Source of the DNA: Chitinophagaceae bacterium
GTDB taxonomy: Bacteria > Bacteroidota > Bacteroidia > Chitinophagales > Chitinophagaceae
Length of the DNA stretch: 62,311 bases
Direction of reading: 5' to 3'
Assembly (NCBI GenBank): GCA_019747705.1
Contig: JAIEQM010000023.1
Location: 1-62,311, forward strand
The notes under the pieces were generated by a model that had not been told where the DNA came from, ran no database searches, and worked only from the letters and a program-made list of their open reading frames with translations. Positions 15,929 to 24,464 of the stretch are shown here, one piece after another. Each line of letters starts with the position of its first letter. The first letter of the stretch is position 1. The position numbers and the translations under genes were made by a program.

Positions 15929-18478
15929 TTGCTTCTGTGCTGTGTGCTGCTGTTTTTTTCCGGTGATGAACAACCAGATCAAAAAAATTCCTGGCGCAGC
16001 AAATACATGCAAACAGATTCTCTCAGCGCTTACTTAGAGAAATTATTTGATTTAACAGATGATGATGCGTACTACTTTTCCAACAAAGCCGATTCTGTTT
16101 TAAAAACATTGTGGCGTAAACCCAAATCACCAAACGAACAGGAAGCTTATTTGGATTTTGTTTTAAACATCGCTTATCATTTGCTGCAGCAGGGGCAAAT
16201 TGCCGCCAGCACCCGGTGGTACGAAACCGGTTTGAATTATCAGCAGCAAAACGCAGTGAATTATGAAACGGAAGAATTTATTATTAAACCGCTTGGGAAT
16301 AATTATGTGCGGATGGGTGATTATGATAAAGCAGTGGCGCTGCAGCAATCTGCTATTGAGCAGGCATTTAAAACTGAGAAAAAAGAATTGCTTGCATCTT
16401 TATACAGTAACCTGGCTATTTCTTTTTTTTGGCTGAAAGATTATAAAGCTGTGCAGCTTTACTGTAACACCGGCTTGCAATACGTTTCACCGGCAAAAGC
16501 AACAACAGGTTTTTTGTACAATGTAAAGGCAGATGCTTTTTTTGAAGAAGGGAGAAAAGACAGTGCCATTTATTTTAATCAGAAAGCGCTGGAATTTTTC
16601 AGATCACCGGATGCGTTTGAAGCCGATGCTGCATGGATGGTTTCTGCATTGGAGCTTTCATCAAAATTGCTGGCAGAAAAACAACAATTTGCAGAAGCTG
16701 TAATCAAATTGCAGAACGCAGAAAAAATCATCAACGAATCTTACCCTGATACAAGACAAAGAGATAAAGCCAAACTCAAAATAGAAAAGGGAAATTTATT
16801 TTTAAAACTGCGGCAATATGACAGCAGTTTATCCAATTTTCAACAAGGTCTTGCGTATTTCAGTATTGATACAAATGGTTTTTATCCTGATCATACAGTA
16901 GCTGCTTTATATGCAGGTATTGCAAGAACCTGGAACGAAAAAAATACAGACAGCAGTTTGTTCTACTATCAACGGGCAGTGGCCAATGATTATTACAGCA
17001 GCCAGTTAATTACAGGCTCTGCCAACAGCTTGCAAACACTCATGACGGATACATTGATAAGCCATGAGGCGATTAGTTTATTTTACAGGCAGTATAAAAA
17101 AACCGGTAATACATCTTTACCTGGGCGAATGCTTTGGTTAATGGAGCTGAGTAAGGGCAGGCAACTGCTCAATGAAGTGAACCGCACCAAACAATGGCAG
17201 CATGACAGTGCCATGCAGCAGCAACAATATCTGTTTGCACAATTGCGAAATGATTATTTGCTGCTGGCTGAAACAAGGGATAGCGTACAGCAAAGCAACA
17301 TCAGCAAACGCATAAGGGAACAGGAACTGCAACTGGGGTTACAAGAAAACCGGTTTGCCCAATTGCTGCAGCAACCTTCTTTTGAAGTATTCCTGAAACA
17401 AATGCAATCAACAAGTTCATCTGCCACCTTGCTGAGTTATTACACCGGTGCAGACAGTTTGTATGTTGTAATAATGAATAAAGAAGTGTTGAACGTAAAA
17501 GCCATTGCCCTGCGTGAAGAGCAGGCAGTTGAAAAATTCATCAATAACTATTTTGCTTCCGCTGCTGCTTTTAATAATAACCCGGCTGCGTATTTTACAG
17601 CAGCCAATCATTTGTTTAAAACCATTCTTCCTTTTCAAATGCAATTGGCACCGTTAATTGTTTCTGCAGATGGGGTATTGAACCGCCTGCCTTTTGAAGC
17701 ATTGTGCGTGAACGGTGAGCAACAGTTTTTAGGTGAAACACAGCCGGTAAGTTATGTGTATTCATTACTGCAATATGTAAACAATCAAACCTCATCAGGC
17801 GCTGTATTGCCGCTTACAGTTTATACATTTTCAAAAGAGCATACCGGTTTTGCAGCGTTGCCCAGTTCAAAAACGGAAGCTCTGGTTTTAAAGAAACAAT
17901 TTGATGCATCAGTAACAGAGGCATCTGAAGTTGGTGAGAATGATTTTGTAAATCGTATGCAGGATTATTCTGTGCTTCATATTGCAGCACATGCTGTTGC
18001 TTCTGAAAACAGCACGCCTTATCTTGTTTTAAAAAATAAATTTTATATCGGCCAGTTGCAATACACGGAGATCAATTGCCCTTTGGTAGTACTCACCGCA
18101 TGCGAAACAGCAGCGGGCAGTTTGCAAACAGGTGAAGGTGTGGTAAGTATTGGCCGTGCTTTTATTGCGAAAGGTGTGAAAGGTGTGGTGGCCAGCCGCT
18201 GGAAGGTGGATGATGCAGTTGCGCCGGTATTCATCAAAAGTTTTTACAGTTCTTTAAAGCAAACCGAATCGCCAGCCGCTGCATTGTTTGAAGCAAGAAA
18301 AAATTATTTGAAAAACGCATCCAATCTTTCTCAAAAAAACCCGGTACAGTGGGCAGGCTTTCTGTATGCCGGCGCAGAGCAGCAAATAAAGCTGAAAGAG
18401 CGAAGCACTTTTAACTGGTATTGGTTAATGCTCCTGTTTATACCAATTGCTTTTATAATACACAGGCAAAGAAAATAG
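15929..18478 (+). CDS. CHAT-domain (caspase-like) protease with TPR array, membrane-anchored
   Basis: An 849-residue protein. The N-terminus is hydrophobic (LLLCCVLLFFSG), TPR repeats run from about 60 to 390, a coiled stretch from about 400 to 490, and a CHAT peptidase domain from about 540 to 810. The catalytic pair is intact: His688 in LHIAAHAV and Cys725 in LTACETAAG, followed by GVVSIGRAFIAKGVKGVVAS. A C-terminal membrane segment (YWLMLLFIPIAFII) ends in positive residues (HRQRK), placing the protease in the periplasm. CHAT proteases cleave partner proteins on activation. No in-frame ATG precedes the domain; TTG 15929 is assumed, so the exact start is uncertain. Confidence 0.88.
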   Translation: MLLCCVLLFFSGDEQPDQKNSWRSKYMQTDSLSAYLEKLFDLTDDDAYYFSNKADSVLKTLWRKPKSPNEQEAYLDFVLNIAYHLLQQGQIAASTRWYETGLNYQQQNAVNYETEEFIIKPLGNNYVRMGDYDKAVALQQSAIEQAFKTEKKELLASLYSNLAISFFWLKDYKAVQLYCNTGLQYVSPAKATTGFLYNVKADAFFEEGRKDSAIYFNQKALEFFRSPDAFEADAAWMVSALELSSKLLAEKQQFAEAVIKLQNAEKIINESYPDTRQRDKAKLKIEKGNLFLKLRQYDSSLSNFQQGLAYFSIDTNGFYPDHTVAALYAGIARTWNEKNTDSSLFYYQRAVANDYYSSQLITGSANSLQTLMTDTLISHEAISLFYRQYKKTGNTSLPGRMLWLMELSKGRQLLNEVNRTKQWQHDSAMQQQQYLFAQLRNDYLLLAETRDSVQQSNISKRIREQELQLGLQENRFAQLLQQPSFEVFLKQMQSTSSSATLLSYYTGADSLYVVIMNKEVLNVKAIALREEQAVEKFINNYFASAAAFNNNPAAYFTAANHLFKTILPFQMQLAPLIVSADGVLNRLPFEALCVNGEQQFLGETQPVSYVYSLLQYVNNQTSSGAVLPLTVYTFSKEHTGFAALPSSKTEALVLKKQFDASVTEASEVGENDFVNRMQDYSVLHIAAHAVASENSTPYLVLKNKFYIGQLQYTEINCPLVVLTACETAAGSLQTGEGVVSIGRAFIAKGVKGVVASRWKVDDAVAPVFIKSFYSSLKQTESPAAALFEARKNYLKNASNLSQKNPVQWAGFLYAGAEQQIKLKERSTFNWYWLMLLFIPIAFIIHRQRK

Positions 18479-18881
18479 CATAATTACTTTGAAGGCTTCA
18501 AAGCAGCAATGCCTTTTGGACATTTAAAACAGACTTTATTCTAAATGACAATGAAATTGTCATTTTCTCTGCGATCTCCTGCCCTCTGCCCGCCCGGATG
18601 AATCGTTCGGACGGGCGTGATATTTTTTTGCACGCAGAGAAACCAGAGTTCGCTGAGAATGAAATGCTACGCATTTGTATAAATTAAATGTCTAACTAGT
18701 ATAGCATCCCCTCCCCAAAACATAAGCTACAGTCTCATTTTTCAGCGGGTTTAAAAAATCTCAAAAAAAATCTTTCAAACCGGGTAACAATACTTCCGGT
18801 GTGCTGATATACCTGTAAACAACCGCAAAAAACAAGAAACAAAGCGGTTTTCAACAAACAAAAACTCTAAAACTTAAAATT
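18479..18881. other. Repeat-bearing intergenic region
   Basis: About 400 bp with no gene. An outer inverted repeat, TTTCTCTGCG (18563-18572) against CGCAGAGAAA (18633-18642), encloses the palindromic element at 18588-18616. Downstream, CCAGAGTTCGCTGAGAA resembles the ctctgcg-type repeats seen between genes in many environmental bacteria. The last 150 bp should hold the lipoprotein promoter; no clean TAnnTTTG was found. Confidence 0.6.
18588..18616 (+). repeat. 27-29-bp palindromic element, family 1, copy B
   Basis: GCCCGCCCGG, an 8-nt loop (ATGAATCG), then TTCGGACGGGC. The arms are identical to copy A and nearly identical to the copy inside nuoC; only the loop differs. A nested longer inverted repeat surrounds it. 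Confidence 0.85.
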
Positions 18882-19967
18882 ATGAAACAGTTATTTTTCT
18901 CAGCAATCGTTATGGCAGGTATTCTCACACTTGCATCCTGCAAAAAAAACAGGGAAGACAATTCCATCAAAAACAGCGATGTAAAAATTGGTTATGAACA
19001 GGCAAAGAAATTCTTTGAGTCCAATGCCCCGCAGTATGAAAGCTTTTCTTTTGATGCTTCAGCAGGCGGAACGATTACCACTTCAAAAGGAACAAAAATC
19101 AACTTCCCTGCCAATGCTTTCAAAAATGCAGCAGGGCAAACAATAAACGGTAATGTTACTGTTGATGTAAAAGACATTCTTTCTGCAAGTGATATGCTGC
19201 TGGGTAACCGCCCAACAGAAGCAAACGGCCAGCCATTGATTTCATTTGGTGAAATGACAGTGAAAGCTTCACAAAACGGCCAGCCTTTGCAATTGCGTAA
19301 TGATTCTGCACGTGTGCAGGTGCCGCTGGCACCCAATCCCAATGCTGCCGGCGGTCAGTTCTTACGTGAAGTACCCATGTGGAGGGGCGACAGTGCAGTA
19401 AGCTACACTTTGCAGGGTTATGATAATGAAAACACTTCTGTTACTTTAACACAAACAGGTTACATACCACGTGGTGTTAACTGGAACCAGAATGGAAATT
19501 TCGCTACCAATAACCTCAACGGGACTTCAACATTTAAACTTGACAGTCTTGGCCAGTGGCGTAATTGTGATGCACTCATGAGCGATCCACGCCCCAAAAC
19601 AACAGTATTGGGTTATTTCACCAACCAGTGGAATCCTGAAACCAGCACATCGTATATGGGCAGCGAACCAAGCATGTTGTTCTTTAAAGTAAAACAACAA
19701 AACACATTGATAAAACTGTATAACAAAATCATCACTTCAGTTCCCGGCAAAGAAGGTTTGCTCAGCTACCAGAACAGTTTCCCCGTTGGTATTGAAGGTA
19801 CATTTCTTGCCATCACATTTAAAGGCGGTAAAGTATATGCTGAGATGAAAGATGTTACAGTGGGCTCACCTGCAATCGGTAAAACTTATTATCCTGTATC
19901 GTTTGTACTGAGCGAAGTTTCTGAAGCACAATTACTTTCATTAATACAACAGCTAAATACCAAATAA
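18882..19967 (+). CDS. Exported lipoprotein with a ZU5-like domain
   Basis: A 361-residue lipoprotein. It has a signal peptide with lipobox LASC (cysteine 20) followed by charged residues. The segment GGTITTSKGTKINFPANAF (about 62-80) with NGNVTVDVKDILSASDMLL is the beta-sandwich pattern seen at the start of many Bacteroidota cell-surface lipoproteins, related to ZU5-type domains. The remainder is beta-rich and unassigned. It is followed by a strong terminator. The function is unknown; a surface structural or binding role is likely. Confidence 0.8.
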   Translation: MKQLFFSAIVMAGILTLASCKKNREDNSIKNSDVKIGYEQAKKFFESNAPQYESFSFDASAGGTITTSKGTKINFPANAFKNAAGQTINGNVTVDVKDILSASDMLLGNRPTEANGQPLISFGEMTVKASQNGQPLQLRNDSARVQVPLAPNPNAAGGQFLREVPMWRGDSAVSYTLQGYDNENTSVTLTQTGYIPRGVNWNQNGNFATNNLNGTSTFKLDSLGQWRNCDALMSDPRPKTTVLGYFTNQWNPETSTSYMGSEPSMLFFKVKQQNTLIKLYNKIITSVPGKEGLLSYQNSFPVGIEGTFLAITFKGGKVYAEMKDVTVGSPAIGKTYYPVSFVLSEVSEAQLLSLIQQLNTK

Positions 19968-20015
19968 GGCAGTTGTAAAACCATCAAAAAACGCCCCTGA
20001 AACTTCCGTACTTAC

Positions 20016-20042
20016 AGGGCCCTTGCAAAAGGGCCTTTTTTA
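20016..20042 (+). terminator. Rho-independent terminator with GCAA tetraloop
   Basis: GGCCCTT (20018-20024), loop GCAA, AAGGGCC (20029-20035), then six T residues. It is placed 50 bp after the lipoprotein stop and just overlaps the end of the convergent gene. Confidence 0.85.
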
Positions 20043-20516
20043 TGTGAATTCACTCCTTATAAAATCCGCCAGCAGTTTCATTCTGTAATATAAATTGCTG
20101 ATCATTGCCTGTGTATTGTTTTTTACGCCGGCTACTGAATTGCTGTTCATCTTTTTTAATGTTTTCAGCTCCACAATTTTTTCATCAATCTTATCCACTA
20201 ATTTTTCAGCCGTCCAGCCAATGTATTTTTTATTCCTGTCTTCAAATACATGATAGGGCTCAATGGTGCCGGCTTTTAATTTTTTAAAGCTGAAGTTGTT
20301 TTTGATGGCTTCCTGCACCGCTTCATTACTGAGCAAATCAATAATGGTATCCTGCGATACTTCATTGAGAAAAGCATTTTTAAAAATGTTGAGGTTGTTC
20401 CGTAATTCCATAAGCACCTGTTTCTTGAGCACATCATTGGTTTTGCTTTGCTTATGCAGAAAAGAAATGAGGTTATCCAAAGGTGCAATGCCACTTTTAA
20501 GCCAGTCGAAATTCAT
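20040..20516 (-). CDS. Conserved hypothetical, helical
   Basis: A 158-residue soluble, mainly helical protein with no signal peptide. It has a leucine-rich N-terminus (PLDNLISFLHKQSKTNDVLKK) and a Lys/Glu-rich C-terminal half that could form a coiled coil (VDKIDEKIVELKTLKKM). I do not recognise the family. The gene stands alone, convergent with the lipoprotein gene and overlapping its terminator. Confidence 0.65.
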   Translation of the reverse strand: MNFDWLKSGIAPLDNLISFLHKQSKTNDVLKKQVLMELRNNLNIFKNAFLNEVSQDTIIDLLSNEAVQEAIKNNFSFKKLKAGTIEPYHVFEDRNKKYIGWTAEKLVDKIDEKIVELKTLKKMNSNSVAGVKNNTQAMISNLYYRMKLLADFIRSEFT

Positions 20517-20637
20517 TACTGCTGATTTAGAAAAGAAAGTTACTTAAAAAATGGGAGGAGGTGGAAGGTGTTGTGTAACAGCACAAAAAAAACTGCAACA
20601 TTACTTGCAGTTTTAGAAGCGCTAATATCTTATGAAG

Positions 20638-21261
20638 TCATTGTTTTTCCAAAACGTAGTTGGCATCAACATTGCTTTTGTTAACAATTGGTATTCCTGA
20701 ACTGTTATCAGTATTTGTGTTGCTGTACTTCATGGTAAGTGTTAAGGTTTTACCTGCTATTTTATATTTGCAGCCTGAAGGTGGAACAAGAGGGCCGCTG
20801 GCAGTTTGAAATACAAAAACAGGCGTAGCACTTGTAAAACTAATTGAATCACTTCCAACTAACTTATACGGAGTTGATTGATCGTAAGGACCAATAGGGG
20901 CAGCGGGAAATGGATTGGTTACTTCGTTTTGAAGCACATTGTCTGCATAAATTTTTATATTCACAACACCGCCATAATCATACCCAAGGCCCACTGCTTT
21001 AAAATCAGTTGATGTAATTTCATAAAAGCCTTTTGGGTTGGATGATGTGTAAGTGATTTTACTTTCTGTTCTTGTTTTTATTCCAAACAAATCCAGTTCT
21101 GATGAGCTAATGGTGCTTCCTGCTGTTGAAATAAGTTTCCATTTGCCAATGAGAGCAGCGGCAGGTGATGAGCCTGACCCGCCAACCGGTGGTTTTAATT
21201 TACGTTCGCAGGAAACGAATAACACCGCAGCAAAAAGTAAATAAGCTATTTTGAATTTCAT
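20638..21261 (-). CDS. Small exported lipoprotein, lipocalin-like
   Basis: A 207-residue lipoprotein. The signal peptide (MKFKIAYLLFAAVLFVSC) ends at a lipobox cysteine (residue 18). A Gly/Ser linker is followed by LIGKWKLISTAG, the usual opening of the Bacteroidota lipocalin-like family, then alternating beta strands. ATG 21261 is preferred to one six codons upstream because it gives a normal signal peptide. The ligand is unknown. Confidence 0.75.
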   Translation of the reverse strand: MKFKIAYLLFAAVLFVSCERKLKPPVGGSGSSPAAALIGKWKLISTAGSTISSSELDLFGIKTRTESKITYTSSNPKGFYEITSTDFKAVGLGYDYGGVVNIKIYADNVLQNEVTNPFPAAPIGPYDQSTPYKLVGSDSISFTSATPVFVFQTASGPLVPPSGCKYKIAGKTLTLTMKYSNTNTDNSSGIPIVNKSNVDANYVLEKQ

Positions 21262-21345
21262 AAGAAAATGTTTTTGCAATATTAATAAAATTACTGCTTG
21301 AAATGGCTGCCCTTCTACTCTTTTCCCTCCTTTAAACTCTTAGCT

Positions 21346-21353
21346 TAACTTTG
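21346..21353 (+). promoter_or_regulatory. -7 element TAACTTTG before dinB
   Basis: A perfect TAnnTTTG ending 4 nt before the TTG taken as the dinB start. The mRNA would begin at or beside the start codon. Confidence 0.5.
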
Positions 21354-21357
21354 TTCC

Positions 21358-22542
21358 TTGCCACAGCAACGCATCATAGCACATTTTGACCTGGATACGT
21401 TTTTTGTATCCGTAGAACGGTTGAATGACCCTTCACTTGTTGGCAAGCCTGTAATTGTGGGCGGCACCAAAGAACGTGGCGTGGTAAGTACCTGCAGTTA
21501 TGAAACACGGGCTTTTGGCGTGCATAGTGGTATGCCCATGGCGCAGGCAATGAAACTTTGTCCGCATGCCATTGTAATGCAGGGAACAAGAGGTGATTAC
21601 AGCCGCTACTCACGCTGGGTTACTGAAATCATTGCTGCCAAAGCGCCGTTGTTTGAAAAAGCAAGTATTGATGAATTTTATATTGATCTCACCGGCATGG
21701 ATCGTTTCTTTGACCCTGTACAATGGACGGTTGATTTGCGCCAGGAGATTATTGATGCAACGCAACTTCCTATTTCTTTTGCCATCGCTTCCAACAAACT
21801 GGTGGCAAAAATTGCAACTGACCTTGCAAAACCCAACAACTATATTGTTGTGCCGTTTGGAAAAGAAAAAGAATTTCTTGCTCCTTTAAAGGTGAATAAA
21901 ATTCCCGGAGTGGGGGAGCAGGCCTTTCATACATTGCTGGATCTGGGTATTGAAACCATTGGTGATTTGCAAAACTGCAATCCTGTAATGCTGGAGCAGC
22001 AACTGGGCAAGCATGGAAGAGATTTATGGAACCGTGGCCAGGGTATGAGCATCAGCGTTGTTAATTCCTATCATGAATCCAAATCTATTTCCAGTGAAAA
22101 TACCTTTCATCAAAACATTTCTTCTATTGATGAACTGGAAGCAGAGATTGTAAGACTCACTGAAAAAATTGCTCATGAGCTGCGGCAGGAAAATAAAATG
22201 GCGGGCTGTGTGGCTGTAAAAATCCGTTATCCCGATTTTGAAACACAGCAACGGCAGGCAACCATCCCCTATACGTTTTATGATGATGAACTTATTCATA
22301 ATGCCAAAACATTGTTTCATCAGTTATACAAAAAAGGGAAACCCGTTCGCCTGCTGGGTGTTCGTTTAAGTGAGCTCACAGATGAAGCGGCACAAACCAA
22401 TCTCTTCCAGGATGTTTCTAAAAAGAATGAACTCTATAAAGCCATTGATGAAGTGAAAGACCGGTTTGGAAAAGAGTTGATCACCAAGGCCCGTATTGCG
22501 GGAAGGAGGGAAGAAAAAGAAGGACTGGATGATGCTTCCTGA
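21358..22542 (+). CDS. dinB: DNA polymerase IV (Y-family translesion polymerase)
   Basis: A 394-residue Y-family polymerase that copies past damaged bases. The palm motif IIAHFDLDTFFVSVE (D11, D13), the steric and fingers segment CSYETRAFGVHSGMPM and the second acidic site ASIDEFYIDLTG (Asp-Glu pair) are all present. A helix-hairpin-helix segment (VNKIPGVGEQAF) and the little-finger domain follow. No clamp-binding motif is certain, though QTNLFQD (about 345) is a good candidate. The start is a TTG; no in-frame ATG is available before the first palm strand. The gene precedes a peroxiredoxin, so two stress functions are adjacent but separated by a palindrome. Confidence 0.95.
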   Translation: MPQQRIIAHFDLDTFFVSVERLNDPSLVGKPVIVGGTKERGVVSTCSYETRAFGVHSGMPMAQAMKLCPHAIVMQGTRGDYSRYSRWVTEIIAAKAPLFEKASIDEFYIDLTGMDRFFDPVQWTVDLRQEIIDATQLPISFAIASNKLVAKIATDLAKPNNYIVVPFGKEKEFLAPLKVNKIPGVGEQAFHTLLDLGIETIGDLQNCNPVMLEQQLGKHGRDLWNRGQGMSISVVNSYHESKSISSENTFHQNISSIDELEAEIVRLTEKIAHELRQENKMAGCVAVKIRYPDFETQQRQATIPYTFYDDELIHNAKTLFHQLYKKGKPVRLLGVRLSELTDEAAQTNLFQDVSKKNELYKAIDEVKDRFGKELITKARIAGRREEKEGLDDAS

Positions 22543-22550
22543 TTTTCAAA

Positions 22551-22606
22551 CAGACCTATAAGGTTTGCAGAACTGCTGCCTCTGCCCGGCAAACCTTATA
22601 GGTCTG
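22551..22606. repeat. 18-bp-arm palindrome, family 2, copy A
   Basis: Perfect 18-bp arms, CAGACCTATAAGGTTTGC and its complement, around a 20-nt loop. It lies 8 bp after the dinB stop. A second copy with 17-bp arms is at 27175-27227; the loops share CTGCCT and CCCG. The arms resemble the repeats around the RAYT gene (AGACCTGACAGGTT). Confidence 0.85.
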
Positions 22607-22712
22607 ATGCATGCATACAGGAGTTTAAAAATGTTTGCCGCTTATAATACCCTACATAATTAGTAGGAAATTATTATCTTCGTTCAGCTTTTTTAACCTT
22701 AAAATTTTTCTT

Positions 22713-23348
22713 ATGAGTTTACGTTTGGGCGATGTGGCTCCCAACTTCCAGGCCACCACTTCAGAAGGCGCTATTGATTTTTATGAATATCTCGGTACGG
22801 GCTGGGGTGTTTTGTTTTCGCATCCTGCTGATTATACGCCTGTTTGTACAACGGAGCTGGGTAAAACCGCTTTACTGAAAAGTGAATTTGATAAACGAAA
22901 TGTAAAAGTACTGGCGCTGAGTGTTGATCCTGTTGATAAACACAAAGGATGGATCAGCGACATTAATGAAACACAGCATGTAACGGTTGACTTCCCCATT
23001 ATTGCCGACCCTGATAAAACAATTGCCAATATGTATGGCATGATTCACCCCAATGCTTCAGAAACATTTACCGTTCGTTCTTTGTTTATCATCGGTCCTG
23101 ATAAAAAAGTAAAGCTGATGATTACCTATCCTGCATCAACCGGTAGAAATTTTTATGAAGTATTACGTGTGATAGACTCATTGCAATTAACTGCCAATTA
23201 CAGTGTGGCCACACCGGCTGACTGGAAAGAAGGCGAAGATGTAATTGTAGTGCCGGCTGTTTCAACAGAAGATGCAATCGCAAAATTTCCTAAAGGCGTG
23301 AAAGTTATAAAACCTTATCTTCGTTATACACCTCAACCGGATAAATAA
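22713..23348 (+). CDS. 1-Cys peroxiredoxin (Prx6 type)
   Basis: A 211-residue peroxiredoxin that reduces hydrogen peroxide and organic hydroperoxides. The peroxidatic cysteine lies in HPADYTPVCTTELG (about Cys45). The length, the long C-terminal region (SLQLTANYSVATPADWKEGEDV) and the lack of an obvious resolving cysteine are those of the Prx6/1-Cys class. ATG 22713 (MSLRLGDVAPNF) is chosen over an upstream start at 22635. A near-match -7 element (TATCTTCG) lies at 22675-22682. A strong terminator follows. Confidence 0.93.
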   Translation: MSLRLGDVAPNFQATTSEGAIDFYEYLGTGWGVLFSHPADYTPVCTTELGKTALLKSEFDKRNVKVLALSVDPVDKHKGWISDINETQHVTVDFPIIADPDKTIANMYGMIHPNASETFTVRSLFIIGPDKKVKLMITYPASTGRNFYEVLRVIDSLQLTANYSVATPADWKEGEDVIVVPAVSTEDAIAKFPKGVKVIKPYLRYTPQPDK

Positions 23349-23376
23349 ACTTTTTTTACTATTGATTATGATTGCT

Positions 23377-23406
23377 GAGCCCCGCTCTTTGTAGCGGGGC
23401 TTTTTT
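23377..23406 (+). terminator. Terminator after peroxiredoxin
   Basis: GCCCCGCT (23379-23386) pairs with AGCGGGGC (23393-23400) around a 6-nt loop and is followed by six T residues. It ends the peroxiredoxin unit. Confidence 0.88.
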
Positions 23407-23415
23407 GTATTGATA

Positions 23416-23730
23416 AGACCTGACAGGTTAAGCCCAGTAAACGGGAATTGATTTATCGGAGTCGTTAAATAGGAACACTAAACCTGTCAGTGTCGGACAA
23501 GTAGGTTGCAAATTATCTGGAATTCGCCTTTAATTGTTTGTATGAGTTTAAAGAAATTTTTTTACCGACACTGACAGGTTGTTTGCTAAATTTTGTAAAG
23601 AAAAATAGTACACATAAAGTTTTAAGGTCATCAACCTGTCAGGTCTCAGAATACTCAGACCTGACAGGTTAAGTCACGGTAACGGATTTATCAGAGTCAT
23701 TAAATATGAACAGTAACCTGTCAGTGTCCG
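23416..23730. repeat. REP-like repeat array on the 3' side of the RAYT gene
   Basis: Two kinds of unit alternate. Unit A (23416-23496 and 23656-23730) begins AGACCTGACAGGTTAAG and ends AACCTGTCAGTGTC. Unit B (23560-23642) begins ACCGACACTGACAGGTT and ends CATCAACCTGTCAG. Each unit has inverted ends and could fold as a long hairpin. Unit B recurs on the other side of the transposase gene. Confidence 0.88.
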
Positions 23731-23734
23731 ATAA

Positions 23735-24307
23735 TTACTCAATACTTATTCTATTAATCATATCATCATCGCCGGACTGCATGAAATGATATTTCAGCAA
23801 AAGCTCTCTGCTGCCAAACAAATCAATAAAGAACTCTTTTGTTATTAAGCCTGGCTTATCTGAATTATAAACAGCAAACGAAGAATATCTCCACAACTGC
23901 CATTCCTTTGTAACGCCATGGTGCAACGGGTTTCGGTGAATGTACCATAAACACCAGGTCAAATAATTATTATCCGCAAGGTGCTTTCGCTTAAAAGGCG
24001 TCATAAACAAACCACCCCTTCTGCCGGATGTAAGATTTTTCCATTTTGAATATCCATTGCCGGCGTTTGCCATTTGCCTTGAAAAAAAAGTGGCTTCAAT
24101 GGTTTCATGAACCTTTACGATCAGATGATAATGATTGGGCAACATGCAATACGAATGTATTTCGCTAACAGGCAGCAGGTATTTTTTCAGTAGCTCAATC
24201 CAGTGAACATAATCAGTGTCTCTTTCAAACAACAAATCATTGCCAACTGCCCTGTTATAAATATGAAAGAATTGCCCGGGAATAATTGGTTGTAAATTAA
24301 CTGACAT
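23735..24307 (-). mobile_element. REP-associated tyrosine transposase (RAYT, TnpA-REP)
   Basis: A 190-residue Y1 transposase of the IS200-like REP-associated family, single-strand DNA nucleases thought to spread REP palindromes. It has the conserved opening GQFFHIYNRAV (11-21), the HUH-type metal pair in CMLPNHYHLIV (H59, H61), a candidate catalytic tyrosine Y86 in NAGNGYSKWKN, and CLWYIHRNPLHHGV. It is intact and is flanked on both sides by short inverted repeats, as expected for a RAYT with its own substrate repeats. Unlike IS200 elements, RAYTs are usually single-copy and domesticated. Confidence 0.9.
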
Positions 24308-24341
24308 CAGCTTTCAATCGTTTCTGTAAATTTAAAAAAAA

Positions 24342-24430
24342 TTTTACCGACGCTGACAGGTTGTTTGCTGAATTTTGTAAAGAAAAATAGTACACATAAA
24401 GTTTTAAGGTCATCAACCTGTCAGCGTCGG
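24342..24430. repeat. REP-like unit B on the 5' side of the RAYT gene
   Basis: The segment 24342-24424 matches 23560-23642 over 83 bp with only two visible differences (gacA/gacG, ctA/ctG), in the same orientation. Its ends CCGACGCTGACAGGTT and AACCTGTCAGCGTCGG are perfect complements, so the unit forms a 16-bp stem. Two base differences at the ends keep the stem paired, a sign of selection on structure. Confidence 0.9.
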
Positions 24431-24464
24431 ATACAGTCCCTTCAATCAAATAAGCAAACTTTTT

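Noticed and set aside
23416..24430. CRISPR-like array
   Set aside because: Repeats are few, palindromic over their full length and of two alternating kinds around a RAYT gene; there are no uniform spacers and no cas genes.
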